Positions 7,779-17,457 of a stretch of DNA of 64,000 nt are shown here, piece by piece. Below the pieces are notes generated by a model. That model was not told the DNA's origin. It saw only the letters and a list, made by a program, of their open reading frames with translations, and did no database searches. The first letter of the stretch is position 1. The number at the start of each line of letters is the position of its first letter. A program made the translations under genes and the position numbers. This stretch comes from Mediterranea massiliensis (GTDB lineage: Bacteria; Bacteroidota; Bacteroidia; Bacteroidales; Bacteroidaceae). The stretch spans positions 108,686 through 172,685 of the forward strand of contig SUYA01000001.1 in assembly GCA_015060695.1 (NCBI GenBank), in the 5' to 3' direction.

Positions 7779-8849
7779 TTATTTCTTTAATACCCAAGCA
7801 CCGGGGTGGGTGTTGGATTCTCGCATTTGCTTGGCTTTTTCGCCGGCTTCGGTTTGGGTGGCACAAGAGGCTATGCTGACGCGCATCTTGCCGTTACCAA
7901 TAATAGCTTGGGCTTCGGAGTGACCTTCGGCGCGTAGCTTCTCGGCTTGTCTATGGGCTTCGGCTTCGCTAGCTACGCTGGCCACGATAATGTGGTAGCG
8001 TTTGCGAGGCGTGGCCGTGGGTATGGGCTTCGGAGTAGCTTTAATGTCGGTAGTTGCTTCGGCACGAGGCACTTTTACTTCGCGAACGGCAACGGGAGAG
8101 GTAACGGCTTGTTGGGGAGCGTTGATGGCCGTGAAGGCCAACGAACGGCTTTGCCACTCTTTTATCAAGTTGTCGGGCGTCAAGCAGGCATGGTGATGGC
8201 CGATGCTGACCTCGGTGTTGCTCAAAGGTGCCGAGAAGAGGAATGATAGCAGAACGAGAACTATCATGGTTACCGAAAGGCTGGCTTGACGAAGGCGCAA
8301 CGCCCAATTGTGACGATGGGTGTGGCGTACAACGGGTGAGGCTTGCGGTATGGAGGCTACACTCGGTGCTTGGGGGGCTGGAGAAGCCGAAGGCACAGGC
8401 GTGGCCGTAGGAGCCGCAGGGCGAAGCTGAGCCAAAGGGCGAATGACGAAACTATCAAGCCCATATAAATAAGGTGTAGATAGCTTGTTGTCGTAGGGCT
8501 GAAAGTGGTAATGGTTGTGAATGTCGTAGCGTAGTTCGCCAATGTTGGGCAAACGGAGGAATCCTGATGAGTGGAGCTCGGAGAGGATTTCGTCAACCTT
8601 ACTATCTATCATCTTGCTGGCGGCAGAGAAACTATTGCCATAGACGGACATATAGGACTGTACCAACAAACCGTCGTTCATCTTGAGCTGGGGGTTGAAA
8701 CCAATGACGCGCGACGGGGGGAGAAAGAGATTTTCATCGGGTTGATAGCTGGCCGGTACATGATGGGCAACAAATCCTCCCAAGCGGGGGACTATTACGC
8801 AATCGTTGGTCAGCAACAGAATTTCTATGTGTCTTGATATCTCAATCAT
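7779..8849 (-). CDS. HU-CCDC81-type and SPOR-domain membrane protein
   Basis: From MIEISRHIEILLL (start 8849; nine upstream in-frame codons left out) the protein has about 356 residues. The first 140 residues form the bacterial HU-CCDC81 domain pair (NDCVIVPRLGGFVAHH, LNPQLKMNDG-like region). A Pro/Ala-rich stretch follows, then one membrane helix (TMIVLVLLSFLFSAP, about residues 200-215). The C-terminal 75 residues are a SPOR domain (YHIIVASVASEAEAHRQAEKL) that binds denuded glycan strands of septal peptidoglycan. The layout places HU-like domains in the cytoplasm and SPOR in the periplasm, so it could link the nucleoid or filament proteins to the septum; that is inference. It is upstream of the FHA gene. 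Confidence 0.87.
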   Translation of the reverse strand: MIEISRHIEILLLTNDCVIVPRLGGFVAHHVPASYQPDENLFLPPSRVIGFNPQLKMNDGLLVQSYMSVYGNSFSAASKMIDSKVDEILSELHSSGFLRLPNIGELRYDIHNHYHFQPYDNKLSTPYLYGLDSFVIRPLAQLRPAAPTATPVPSASPAPQAPSVASIPQASPVVRHTHRHNWALRLRQASLSVTMIVLVLLSFLFSAPLSNTEVSIGHHHACLTPDNLIKEWQSRSLAFTAINAPQQAVTSPVAVREVKVPRAEATTDIKATPKPIPTATPRKRYHIIVASVASEAEAHRQAEKLRAEGHSEAQAIIGNGKMRVSIASCATQTEAGEKAKQMRESNTHPGAWVLKK

Positions 8850-8914
8850 GCCACAAAAATAGGGGAAATATTGCAATTATGCATCCTTTTCTGGGATATT
8901 TTATGGAAAAAAAT

Positions 8915-8922
8915 TACTTTTG
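8915..8922 (+). promoter_or_regulatory. Bacteroides -7 box of ugd
   Basis: TACTTTTG matches TAnnTTTG and lies 55 bases before the ATG at 8978, which supports that start over the longer frame. Confidence 0.6.
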
Positions 8923-8977
8923 TACCGCCAAACGAATGATGGCCGATTGTTATTTTTTAATTAAAGAACAGATTATT

Positions 8978-10294
8978 ATGAATATAGCTATTGTTGGTAC
9001 AGGATATGTGGGATTGGTAACGGGTACTTGTTTTGCTGAGATTGGTGTGAACGTGACTTGTGTGGACACCAATCCGGAGAAAATTGAGATGTTGAAGAAC
9101 GGACAGATTCCTATTTATGAACCGGGATTGGAGGAGATGGTGAACAGAAATGTGAAGGCGGGAAGATTGACCTTTACAACCTCGTTGGAAGAGTGTCTGG
9201 AAGAGGTGAAGGTTATATTTAGTGCCGTAGGAACACCTCCCGACGAAGATGGTAGTGCCGACTTGCGATATGTATTGGAGGTGGCACGAACTATAGGAAA
9301 ATACATGAACGGCTATAAATTGGTGGTGACAAAGAGTACCGTACCCGTAGGAACGGCACGAAAGGTGCGCAATGCCATTCAAGAGGAATTGGATAAACGA
9401 GGTGTGAACATAGAGTTTGACGTGGCCAGCAATCCGGAATTCTTGAAGGAGGGTACGGCTATCAAGGACTTTATGAGTCCGGATAGGGTAGTGGTAGGCA
9501 TCGAGTCTGATCGGGCAAAAGAGTTGATGAATAAACTCTATAAACCCTTCTTGTTGAATAATTTCCGCGTGATTTACATGGATATTCCTTCGGCAGAAAT
9601 GACGAAGTATGCCGCCAACTCGATGCTGGCTACTCGCATCAGCTTCATGAACGACATTGCTAACTTGTGTGAACTGGTGGGGGCTGACGTAAACATGGTG
9701 CGTAGCGGTATAGGTAGCGATACACGCATCGGACGTAAATTTCTCTATCCCGGTACCGGATATGGAGGTTCGTGCTTCCCAAAAGATGTAAAGGCTTTGA
9801 TAAAGACGGCCGAGCAGAATGGGTATAAAATGAAGGTGTTGCAAGCCGTTGAGGATGTGAACGAAGCACAAAAGGGTATCTTGTTCGAAAAATTGAAAAG
9901 ACACTTCGGAGAAAGCCTGAAGGGACGTACAGTGGCTTTGTGGGGATTGGCTTTCAAACCCGAAACCGACGATATGCGTGAGGCACCCTCACTTGTCTTG
10001 ATTGACCGCTTGCTGAAGGAGGGATGCCAGGTGAGGGTATATGACCCCATTGCCATGAATGAGTGTCGCCGACGGATGGGAGAAGAGCCTATTTATTATG
10101 CTACCGATATGTATGACGCATTGGTCGATGCTGATGCCATGTTGCTGGTGACAGAGTGGAAAGAGTTCCGATTGCCTTCGTGGGCGGTTATTAAAAAGAC
10201 CATGAAAGAGCCGATCATCTTAGACGGACGAAATATATATGATGCCGGTGAAATGCAGGAAATGGGATTCACTTACCATTGTATCGGCAAGTAA
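8978..10294 (+). CDS. ugd: UDP-glucose 6-dehydrogenase
   Basis: Oxidises UDP-glucose to UDP-glucuronate with two NAD molecules, feeding capsule and surface glycan synthesis. Starting at MNIAIVGTGYVGLVTG (8978) it has 438 residues, the usual length. The Rossmann GxGxxG is at residues 7-12, TKSTVPVGTA follows near 120, the lysine helix region SAEMTKYAANSMLATRISFMN sits near 205-225, and the catalytic cysteine is in YGGSCFPKD near 260. The C-terminal NAD/UDP domain has ALWGLAFKPETDDMREAPS. It stands alone, with its own promoter and a bidirectional terminator behind it; no capsule genes adjoin. Identification is firm. Confidence 0.95.
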   Translation: MNIAIVGTGYVGLVTGTCFAEIGVNVTCVDTNPEKIEMLKNGQIPIYEPGLEEMVNRNVKAGRLTFTTSLEECLEEVKVIFSAVGTPPDEDGSADLRYVLEVARTIGKYMNGYKLVVTKSTVPVGTARKVRNAIQEELDKRGVNIEFDVASNPEFLKEGTAIKDFMSPDRVVVGIESDRAKELMNKLYKPFLLNNFRVIYMDIPSAEMTKYAANSMLATRISFMNDIANLCELVGADVNMVRSGIGSDTRIGRKFLYPGTGYGGSCFPKDVKALIKTAEQNGYKMKVLQAVEDVNEAQKGILFEKLKRHFGESLKGRTVALWGLAFKPETDDMREAPSLVLIDRLLKEGCQVRVYDPIAMNECRRRMGEEPIYYATDMYDALVDADAMLLVTEWKEFRLPSWAVIKKTMKEPIILDGRNIYDAGEMQEMGFTYHCIGK

Positions 10295-10322
10295 ATCAAT
10301 TCATCTTCAGAATACGCCAAAA

Positions 10323-10352
10323 TTTTCCGCAAGTAGAAATACTTGCGGAAAA
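10323..10352. terminator. Bidirectional terminator hairpin with GAAA loop
   Basis: TTTTCCGCAAGTA (10323-10335) and its exact complement (10340-10352) enclose a GAAA tetraloop. The A/T ends of the stem supply a U-run in both directions, fitting the convergent ugd and helicase genes. Confidence 0.75.
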
Positions 10353-10387
10353 GCTATATATCCATAATACTGCTACTCTTGAAGTTA

Positions 10388-11620
10388 TCAGTGCTTCTTG
10401 CGTGAGGTGTAGAAGTGTTTTTTACCTTTCTGTTGTTTACCTTTCGGCTTGCTTCCATTAGTGGAAGTGGGCTTGTAGGAGGGTGCTTCGCCCAATTCTT
10501 GCGGAAGGGGTATTTTGTAGATGGTTTTTTCGAGGAACGACTCGATGTTGCGAAAGTGGCCTTGCTCTTTTTCGCTGACGAAGGTGATGGCCACGCCGTC
10601 GTTGTTGGCTCGTGCTGTTCGCCCTATGCGGTGAACATAGTCTTCGCAATCGCGCGGTACGTCGTAGTTGATTACCAGACGGATGTCGTCGATGTCGATG
10701 CCACGAGATACGATGTCGGTGGCTACCAAGATATTGATGCGGCCTGCTTTGAAATCGAGCATTACTTGTTCGCGTTGCGATTGCTCAAGGTCGGAGTGCA
10801 TTTCGCCCACGTTCAGCTTCATCTGACGGAATGATTTGGTAACCTCTTTTACCTTCAGCTTGGACGAGGCAAAGATAATGACACGTTCGGGAGCCTCGTC
10901 GGCAAAGAGGCTTCGGATGATGCCTAACTTTTGATTTTCGTAGCAGATGTAAGCGGCTTGAAGTATCTTGTCGGCAGGTTTGGATACGGCCAACTTCACT
11001 TCGGCCGGATTGTTTAAAATGTGGTTGGCCAATTGCTGAATCTTGTCGGGCATGGTGGCCGAAAACATAATGGTTTGACGTTCTTTGGGCAAGAATTTCA
11101 CTATCTGCATGATGTCGTCGTAGAAACCCATGTCAAGCATACGGTCGGCTTCGTCGAGAATGAAGTAGGATACACGGGAAAGGTCAACATAACCCAAGCT
11201 GAGATGGGCTATCAGACGACCGGGGGTAGCTATTACAACATCGGCACCCAATGTAAGGCCACGCTTCTGTTGTTCGAACAAAATTCCATCGTTACCGCCA
11301 TATACCGCTACGCTGCAGACGGGCATGAAGTAAGAGAATCCTTCCATTTGCTGATCTATCTGTTGAGCTAACTCGCGAGTGGGAGCCATGATAATGCAGT
11401 TGATGGCATCTTCGGGATGCTTGCCTTCGGAGAGTTCGTTCAATACAGGAAGCAGGTAAGCGGCCGTCTTTCCGGTACCTGTTTGGGCTACGGCTATCAG
11501 GTCGCGACCTTCTATTATTAAAGGTATGGATTTTTCTTGAATGGGGGTACACTCATCAAAGTGCATGGCGTCAATGGCGTCCAACACCTGGTCATTTAAG
11601 GGTAATTCGTCAAACTTCAT
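10388..11620 (-). CDS. DEAD-box RNA helicase, RhlE-like
   Basis: 410 residues with all helicase motifs in order: Q motif (FDELPLNDQVLDAI and TPIQEKSIP), motif I AQTGTGKT, Ia PTRELAQQ, motif II DEAD, motif III SAT, then RGIDIDDIRLVINYD and HRIGRTAR in domain 2. A short basic C-terminal tail (KPKGKQQKGKKHFYTSRKKH) probably binds RNA, as in RhlE-type helicases of ribosome assembly and cold adaptation. It is monocistronic, convergent with ugd, and separated from the next gene upstream by about 300 bases. The precise paralogue (RhlE, CsdA or similar) cannot be fixed from sequence alone. Confidence 0.92.
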   Translation of the reverse strand: MKFDELPLNDQVLDAIDAMHFDECTPIQEKSIPLIIEGRDLIAVAQTGTGKTAAYLLPVLNELSEGKHPEDAINCIIMAPTRELAQQIDQQMEGFSYFMPVCSVAVYGGNDGILFEQQKRGLTLGADVVIATPGRLIAHLSLGYVDLSRVSYFILDEADRMLDMGFYDDIMQIVKFLPKERQTIMFSATMPDKIQQLANHILNNPAEVKLAVSKPADKILQAAYICYENQKLGIIRSLFADEAPERVIIFASSKLKVKEVTKSFRQMKLNVGEMHSDLEQSQREQVMLDFKAGRINILVATDIVSRGIDIDDIRLVINYDVPRDCEDYVHRIGRTARANNDGVAITFVSEKEQGHFRNIESFLEKTIYKIPLPQELGEAPSYKPTSTNGSKPKGKQQKGKKHFYTSRKKH

Positions 11621-11786
11621 TCTTCTTGCTTAAAAATCAATCGCAAAGATAATGAAATGTAATCGGAATTTCTTTATACATGCATATATTTTGATTCTAT
11701 ATTGCTGAAAATGCTACATGGGAAAAGGTGTTTTTACTTGATTTAAATCAATAACATGTTTTATAACATAACTTTTTGGTATTTTT

Positions 11787-11818
11787 CTTGCCTGTTTCCA
11801 TGAAATTCTCTAAATTTG
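11787..11818 (+). promoter_or_regulatory. Promoter of the TlpA-like gene
   Basis: CTTG at 11787 and TAAATTTG at 11811-11818 are 20 bases apart, a good Bacteroides promoter. The 5' leader would be about 100 bases and contains a 13-codon ORF (11869-11910). The rest of the spacer from 11621 holds nothing else I can identify. Confidence 0.6.
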
Positions 11819-11868
11819 CACCCGAATTAAGAGATAACCACTTTTAATTCATTAGAGATAAGGTCGCC

Positions 11869-11910
11869 ATGGGGTACTTGAAAAAGAATCGGAAAGGCGG
11901 CAAGTATTAA
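11869..11910 (+). CDS. Possible leader peptide, 13 codons
   Basis: ATG to TAA encodes MGYLKKNRKGGKY, a strongly basic peptide, lying between the promoter at 11787 and the gene at 11926. GATAAGG precedes the ATG by seven bases. Its stop is 15 bases before the next ATG, so ribosomes could pass directly on. Chance is a real alternative for an ORF this short. Confidence 0.3.
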   Translation: MGYLKKNRKGGKY

Positions 11911-11925
11911 CTAAAACCCTATTGC

Positions 11926-12423
11926 ATGAAACATGTAAAATGGATTTTTGTTGTATTATTGATTGGTTCCTTGACTTCTTTTGTTGAAAAAGACAAACCA
12001 ACCGGAGGTTTGAGCGTGGGTGACATAGCCCCCGATTTTACCATCGAAACTATGTCGGGTGAGCAGACTACTGACCTCTCTTCTATGAAAGGTAACTATG
12101 TGTTGCTCAGTTTTTGGGCTACTTATGATGCGGCATCCCGGATGCAAAACGTGAGTTTAAGCAATGCACTTCGCAATATGCCTGAAAAAAATGTGGAAAT
12201 GGTTTCTGTTTCGTTTGATGAATACAAATCCATCTTCAGCGAAACCATTCGTAAGGACCAAATAGCGGCATCGGCCTGCTTTGTTCAAACGGCAGGAGAG
12301 GATTCGGAAATCTATCAGAAGTATAGATTGAATCGTGGATATGCCAACTATTTATTGGATGATAATGGTGTGATAATTGCCAAAAACATCTCTGCTTCAG
12401 AGCTTTCATCTTACTTGAATTAA
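11926..12423 (+). CDS. TlpA/redoxin-like secreted protein lacking CXXC
   Basis: 165 residues with a signal peptide (to about residue 22). The thioredoxin-like frame is clear: VGDIAPDFTIETMSG, then MKGNYVLLSFWATYDAASR, then NVEMVSVSFDE, and YLLDDNGVIIAKNIS at the end. Where TlpA or AhpC/TSA relatives have W-C-x-x-C this protein has WATYDAA, so both redox cysteines are gone; the only Cys is in ASACFVQ. It is therefore unlikely to be a thiol oxidoreductase and may bind or chaperone periplasmic partners. It is monocistronic, with its own promoter and terminator. Confidence 0.8.
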   Translation: MKHVKWIFVVLLIGSLTSFVEKDKPTGGLSVGDIAPDFTIETMSGEQTTDLSSMKGNYVLLSFWATYDAASRMQNVSLSNALRNMPEKNVEMVSVSFDEYKSIFSETIRKDQIAASACFVQTAGEDSEIYQKYRLNRGYANYLLDDNGVIIAKNISASELSSYLN

Positions 12424-12495
12424 GTTTCTTTTTTTTTAAACTTAAAGAACCTGTGAGAAGGGAGTGAAAATTAGAGGAAATGAATACAACAAAAA

Positions 12496-12540
12496 AGCCC
12501 CTCTTGCTAATGTGTTGATGCACAAAGGCAGGAGGGGTTT
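12496..12540. terminator. Strong terminator between convergent genes
   Basis: A 10-bp stem (12498-12507 with 12528-12537, CCCCTC/GAGGGG core, one G-T pair) is flanked by an A-run on the left and TTTCTTTATTTTT on the right, so it can act for both the TlpA-like gene and the lptF/G-type gene. Confidence 0.8.
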
Positions 12541-12582
12541 CTTTATTTTTGAATGGGGGGATTTATTCTTCAGCGAAAGAAC

Positions 12583-13725
12583 TTATTTGGGTGCCCGGCG
12601 GTAAAGGAAGAAAGCAATAAAAGCATACAAAATATTGGGTATCCATACTGCTACTATGGGGGGCATATTGCCGTTGACGGCAAAGGTTGAGGCTACCGTT
12701 TGAAAAAGAATATAGGAGAAACTTAGTCCTAAACCGATGCCTAAATGTAACCCCATACCGCCCTTTACTTTACGGGCAGATAGCGATACACCTATTAACG
12801 TCAAAATGAATGAGGCAAACGACATGGCTATGCGCTTGTGATACTCAATTTCAAACTCCTTAGTGTTGGCAAATCCACGCCGCTTTTGTCGGTCGATATG
12901 AACGCTCAAGGCTGGGCTGGACATCATTTCTTGTTGGTGCTTCATTACCAGAAAGTCTTCAGGCTCCATAATCAAGGTAGTGTCTAAGCTATTGCCTCTG
13001 ATAATGGTTTCGCGATTGCCTTTCAATTCGCGAATCATATAGTCCTTGATTGTCCAGCGATAGGTAGAGGTAGTGTCGTAAACAATGCTACGAGCCGTCA
13101 GGTGTGACACCAATTGCTTGCCTTCGAATTTATCGAGTGAGAAGCGGTAGCCGGTTTTGCTGAAGTTCTCGTAACGATCCATATAGGCAATAACTCCGGA
13201 GTCAATTTCCAACTGAATGTTGCGAGCCGTGTTGGCTTTGCGTTGTTTGTAGTATTTATCTTCAAAGTTAATGCGGGTTACGCTACCATGCGGAATGATG
13301 TAGGCGCCCAAAAAGTAGGTACTAACGGCTATGATAGCGGCCGATACCATGTAAGGACGCAATAAGCGCTTGAAACTCAACCCGGTAGAGAACATAGCTA
13401 TGATTTCAGAGTTTTCGGCTAACTTGGATGTAAAGAAGATTACCGCAATGAACACAAACAACGGACTGAATAAATTGGCAAAGTAGGGGATGAAGTTCAA
13501 GTAATAATCAAATACGATGGCCGAAAAAGGAGCTTCGTGTTGTGCAAATTTATCCATCTTCTCGTTGTAGTCGAATACTACCGCAATAGAGATGATAAGC
13601 GCAATGGCAAAAAGATAGGTTCCCAGAAACTTCTTGATGATGTAGTAATCAATTCGTTTCAAAAAGCGGTCTTTGCCAACAAATGGCCGCTTTATCATTT
13701 TCCATATATCATTCACGTTGCTCAT
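12583..13725 (-). CDS. LptF/LptG-family permease (YjgP/YjgQ)
   Basis: From MSNVNDIWKM (13725) the protein has 380 residues. It has six predicted membrane helices, three at each end (KKFLGTYLFAIALIISIAVVF first; LILTLIGVSLSARK and the last ending IAFFLYR), with a periplasmic beta-jellyroll between, the LptF/G plan. These proteins form the transmembrane part of the ABC machine that lifts lipopolysaccharide to the outer membrane with LptB. The start codon overlaps the tgt stop as ATGA, so it is translationally coupled as the last gene of lon-tgt-lptF/G. One such gene is present here, so F versus G cannot be assigned. Confidence 0.88.
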   Translation of the reverse strand: MSNVNDIWKMIKRPFVGKDRFLKRIDYYIIKKFLGTYLFAIALIISIAVVFDYNEKMDKFAQHEAPFSAIVFDYYLNFIPYFANLFSPLFVFIAVIFFTSKLAENSEIIAMFSTGLSFKRLLRPYMVSAAIIAVSTYFLGAYIIPHGSVTRINFEDKYYKQRKANTARNIQLEIDSGVIAYMDRYENFSKTGYRFSLDKFEGKQLVSHLTARSIVYDTTSTYRWTIKDYMIRELKGNRETIIRGNSLDTTLIMEPEDFLVMKHQQEMMSSPALSVHIDRQKRRGFANTKEFEIEYHKRIAMSFASFILTLIGVSLSARKVKGGMGLHLGIGLGLSFSYILFQTVASTFAVNGNMPPIVAVWIPNILYAFIAFFLYRRAPK

Positions 13726-14852
13726 AGTCTTGTTGATACTCGTTTCACCATCATGGGTTTCCAGGTAGCAAAATCGCCCGCAAGGATGTGCTTGCGTGCC
13801 TCTTTCACCAACCAAAGATAAAAGGCCAGGTTATGAATGGAGGCTATCTGCATGGCCAGCAACTCTTGTGCATGGAAGAGGTGGCGCAGATAGGCCTTGC
13901 TATAAAGCGTGTCCACATACGATGCACCATCGGCCTCGATAGGAGAGAAGTCGGTTTCCCACTTCTTGTTGCGCATGTTTATGATGCCATCTTTTGTAAA
14001 CAACATACCGTTGCGACCGTTGCGGGTGGGCATCACACAATCGAACATATCGACACCGCGCTCAATACCTTCTAATAGATTGACCGGAGTGCCTACGCCC
14101 ATTAAGTAGCGGGGCTTGTCGGTTGGAAGAATTTCGTTCACCACCTCAATCATCTCATACATCTTTTCGGTAGGTTCGCCTACGGCCAATCCGCCAATGG
14201 CATTGCCTTCGGCACCTTTGGAAGCAATGAATTCGGCCGAACGACGGCGTAAATCGGGATAAACACACCCTTGTACAATGGGGAAGAGTGCTTGCTTATA
14301 ACCATATTTAGGCTCGGTTTCGTTGAAGCGTGTCAGGCATCTATCCAACCATCGGTGTGTCATCTCCATTGATTTCTTGGCATACTGATAATCGGCATCA
14401 CCCGGCGTACATTCGTCGAATGCCATCATGATGTCGGCACCAATGGTGCGCTCGATGTCCATTACCCGTTCGGGGGTAAAGAGGTGCTTGCTTCCATCTA
14501 TGTGCGAACGAAATTCTACACCCTCTTCACGCATCTTGCGAATGCCTGAAAGAGAGAATACCTGAAAGCCACCACTATCGGTCAACATAGGACGGTTAAA
14601 ACCATTGAATTTATGCAACCCACCGGCTTTTTCAATCACATCCAAACCAGGGCGAAGGTAAAGGTGGTAGGTATTACCTAAAATAATTTGTGCCTGAATA
14701 TCTTCTTTTAATTCAGTTAGATGTACCCCCTTTACTGTTCCCAAAGTACCTACGGGCATAAAGATAGGTGTTTCTATCTGGCCGTGGTCGGTAGTTATCA
14801 AGCCGGCGCGGGCATTGGTTTTATTGTCTGTATGTAATAATTCGAATCTCAT
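13722..14852 (-). CDS. tgt: tRNA-guanine transglycosylase (queuine tRNA-ribosyltransferase)
   Basis: Exchanges guanine-34 of His, Tyr, Asp and Asn tRNAs for the queuosine precursor preQ1. 376 residues, usual length. Family marks include MPVGTLGTVKGV, GNTYHLYLRPG, MLTDSGGFQVFSLS with the catalytic Asp, and the second catalytic Asp in GVDMFDCVMPTRNGRNG. Of the C-terminal zinc ligands of bacterial Tgt (CxCxxC) I do not see cysteines here: the region reads INMRNKKWETDFSPI. Cys-less zinc sites are known in some bacterial Tgt groups, so activity is not excluded. ATGA overlaps with both neighbours show tight coupling with lon and lptF/G. Confidence 0.94.
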   Translation of the reverse strand: MRFELLHTDNKTNARAGLITTDHGQIETPIFMPVGTLGTVKGVHLTELKEDIQAQIILGNTYHLYLRPGLDVIEKAGGLHKFNGFNRPMLTDSGGFQVFSLSGIRKMREEGVEFRSHIDGSKHLFTPERVMDIERTIGADIMMAFDECTPGDADYQYAKKSMEMTHRWLDRCLTRFNETEPKYGYKQALFPIVQGCVYPDLRRRSAEFIASKGAEGNAIGGLAVGEPTEKMYEMIEVVNEILPTDKPRYLMGVGTPVNLLEGIERGVDMFDCVMPTRNGRNGMLFTKDGIINMRNKKWETDFSPIEADGASYVDTLYSKAYLRHLFHAQELLAMQIASIHNLAFYLWLVKEARKHILAGDFATWKPMMVKRVSTRL

Positions 14853-17335
14853 TTCTCGTTTGTCGCTTTCTCTTCTTTTGTTACGTTGAAGTCGATGGCA
14901 TCAGACACTTTTTCATCGGTCAGTGCCAAAGCAAAAACCTCTTTTATGTCTTTTACATAATGGAATGTCAATCCCTTCAAATAGATGTCTTGTATCTCAT
15001 CAATGTTCTTACGGTTTTCTTCGCAAAGAATAATTTCCTTGATGCCGGCACGTTTAGCAGCCAGAATCTTTTCTTTAATGCCTCCTACGGGTAACACCTT
15101 TCCACGAAGGGTAATTTCGCCCGTCATAGCAAGGTTGGCTTTAACTTTGCGTTGGGTTAATGCCGATGCTAACGAAGTGGCCATGGTAATACCTGCAGAC
15201 GGACCATCTTTAGGAATGGCTCCTTCGGGTACATGGATATGTATGTTCCAATGCTCAAAAATGCGGTTGTCCAAATCGAGCAGAGATGTGTGTGCCTTGA
15301 TGTATTCTAATGCCAGCATAGCCGATTCTTTCATTACATCGCCTAAATTTCCTGTCAATGTTAGTCGTTCGCCTTTGCCTCGGCTTAGGCTTGTTTCTAC
15401 GAAAAGAATCTCACCACCTACGGCTGTCCATGCCAATCCGGTTACAACACCGGCGTATTCGTTACCTTGGTATTTGTCCCGGCTAAATTCAGGGGCTCCC
15501 AACAATTCGTTCAAATCTTCGGGTTTAACCTCCTTTTTGTCGAGTGTACCCTCTTTGGCCAATTTTAAAGCCAGCTTGCGCATTAACTTTCCTATCTTTT
15601 TTTCCAATTCCCGTACACCGCTTTCACGGGTATATGATTCGATAATGGCTTCTAAAGTGTTTTTTGAAATTTTAAGTGCCTTTTTTTCTACACCGTTGGC
15701 TTCCATTTCTTTAGGCACTAAATGGCGATGACCTATTTCTATCTTTTCTTCCGTAATATATCCGCTTACTTCAATCAGTTCCATACGGTCGAGTAGAGGA
15801 CCGGGAATGGAGTTCAAGTTGTTTGCCGTAGCAATGAACATTACTTTTGAAAGGTCGAAATCTACATCCAAGAAATTGTCGTGGAAAGCATTGTTTTGTT
15901 CGGGATCGAGTACTTCGAGCAATGCCGAAGCGGGATCACCGTGGTTACTGATGCTTAATTTATCTATTTCATCAAGTATGAATACAGGATTTGCCGAACC
16001 GGCTTTCATCAATCCCTTGATAATGCGTCCGGGCATGGCACCGATGTAGGTGCGTCGATGTCCTCGAATTTCGGCTTCATCATGTACACCACCCAGCGAC
16101 ATACGTATGTACTTGCGTTTCAATGCCGAAGCAATGGAACGTCCTAAAGATGTTTTTCCTACACCCGGAGGACCGTACAAACAGATGATGGGTGATTTCA
16201 TGTCTCCTTTTAACTTTAATACAGCCAGGTGTTCGAGAATGCGTTCTTTGACCTTTTCTAAGCCATAGTGATCTTTGTTCAATGTCTTCTCGGCATTTTT
16301 CAGATTTAAATTGTCAGTAGTGTAAAGTCCCCATGGCATAGCCATCATGGTTTGGAGATAGTTGAGTTGTACATTGTAATCGGGCGATTGGATATGGGTG
16401 CGTTCCAATTTCCCTACTTCTTTTAAAAAGATTTCTTTTATCTCTTTACTCCATTTAATCTTTTCGGCTTTTTGCCGCATTTCTTCAATCTCTTGCTGTT
16501 GCCCGCTTCCACCCAATTCGTCTTGAATGGTCTTGATTTGTTGTTGCAGAAAGTATTCGCGTTGTTGTTGATCTATATCTTCGCGAGCCCTCATTTGGAT
16601 AGATTCCTTGATTTCGGCTAATTGCACTTCGGCACTGAGCTTTTTTAGTAATTGATAGCTTCGTTCACGCAATGAGTTGATTCTCAGCAACTCAATCTTA
16701 TCCTTAATCTTTAAAGGAAGATTGGAGCAGATGTAGTTGGTGATGGATTGGGTGATGGGTTGATTCTTAAAAATAAAACTTGATTCCCTGGGCATAGTGT
16801 CGGAAATCTGAACGTAGCGAACAGTCATATCTCTGACCGTTTCTTGTAATACAGCGAATTCAGTATCTTTTGCGTCTGGAATTTCTTCTTCCAATAGGGT
16901 AATGCGTCCTTTTAAATAGGGCTTGGTGTCAACAATCTCCTCCAAACGAATGCGTTTGATGCCATTTAAAATGGCAGTAGTCGTTTTGTCAGGCATTTCA
17001 ATCAATTGTTCGACCCTGGCCAAGATACCAATTTCATACAAATCTTCCAATAATGGATTTTCTGTTTGAGGCAATTGCTGGCATACTACACCTAAGTATG
17101 TTTTTTTTGCTTCACATTCGCGTACCAATTTCAATGAAGAGTTACGTCCGATAGTAACTGGCATATATACATTGGGAAACAACACCATGTTGCGCAAAGG
17201 GAGGATGGGAATAACTTCATCAACATGAGGCTGTTGTGAAAAATCAAAATTTGCATTGATTTCACTAATTACAGAAATTGTGCCTTCATTTCTATCGTTC
17301 GTATCACTAAAAAAATATATATCTTTTTCTTTCAT
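14849..17335 (-). CDS. lon: ATP-dependent protease Lon
   Basis: 828 residues. An N-terminal LON substrate domain ([19 protein letters not shown] near residue 42), a coiled middle region, an AAA module with Walker [14 protein letters not shown] near 390 and Walker [10 protein letters not shown] near 455, and the S16 protease domain with the Ser-Lys dyad: Ser about 713 in KDGPSAGIT and Lys about 756 in [10 protein letters not shown]. It degrades misfolded and regulatory proteins in the cytoplasm. It is first in an operon with tgt and the LPS-export permease, the stops and starts overlapping as ATGA. No CIRCE or other heat-shock operator is evident upstream. Confidence 0.96.
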   Translation of the reverse strand: MKEKDIYFFSDTNDRNEGTISVISEINANFDFSQQPHVDEVIPILPLRNMVLFPNVYMPVTIGRNSSLKLVRECEAKKTYLGVVCQQLPQTENPLLEDLYEIGILARVEQLIEMPDKTTTAILNGIKRIRLEEIVDTKPYLKGRITLLEEEIPDAKDTEFAVLQETVRDMTVRYVQISDTMPRESSFIFKNQPITQSITNYICSNLPLKIKDKIELLRINSLRERSYQLLKKLSAEVQLAEIKESIQMRAREDIDQQQREYFLQQQIKTIQDELGGSGQQQEIEEMRQKAEKIKWSKEIKEIFLKEVGKLERTHIQSPDYNVQLNYLQTMMAMPWGLYTTDNLNLKNAEKTLNKDHYGLEKVKERILEHLAVLKLKGDMKSPIICLYGPPGVGKTSLGRSIASALKRKYIRMSLGGVHDEAEIRGHRRTYIGAMPGRIIKGLMKAGSANPVFILDEIDKLSISNHGDPASALLEVLDPEQNNAFHDNFLDVDFDLSKVMFIATANNLNSIPGPLLDRMELIEVSGYITEEKIEIGHRHLVPKEMEANGVEKKALKISKNTLEAIIESYTRESGVRELEKKIGKLMRKLALKLAKEGTLDKKEVKPEDLNELLGAPEFSRDKYQGNEYAGVVTGLAWTAVGGEILFVETSLSRGKGERLTLTGNLGDVMKESAMLALEYIKAHTSLLDLDNRIFEHWNIHIHVPEGAIPKDGPSAGITMATSLASALTQRKVKANLAMTGEITLRGKVLPVGGIKEKILAAKRAGIKEIILCEENRKNIDEIQDIYLKGLTFHYVKDIKEVFALALTDEKVSDAIDFNVTKEEKATNEK

Positions 17336-17427
17336 CTCTAAAATTTTAAATATCCGAATAGGGTATCAACAACCTCATAACTTTTAATAAATGTGTGCAA
17401 AGGTACATTATTTCTTTCAGAAATCAC

Positions 17428-17435
17428 TACTTTTG
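17428..17435 (+). promoter_or_regulatory. -7 box of trmN6
   Basis: TACTTTTG, 22 bases before the ATG at 17458, supports that start rather than the longer open frame. Confidence 0.55.
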
Positions 17436-17457
17436 TACAATTGTTAACAAGAAAGTT

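Noticed and set aside
14985..15731. 248-codon plus-strand frame inside lon
   Set aside because: Antisense shadow of a strongly conserved gene.
17336..17457. Heat-shock operator (CIRCE) before lon
   Set aside because: No CIRCE-like inverted repeat is visible.
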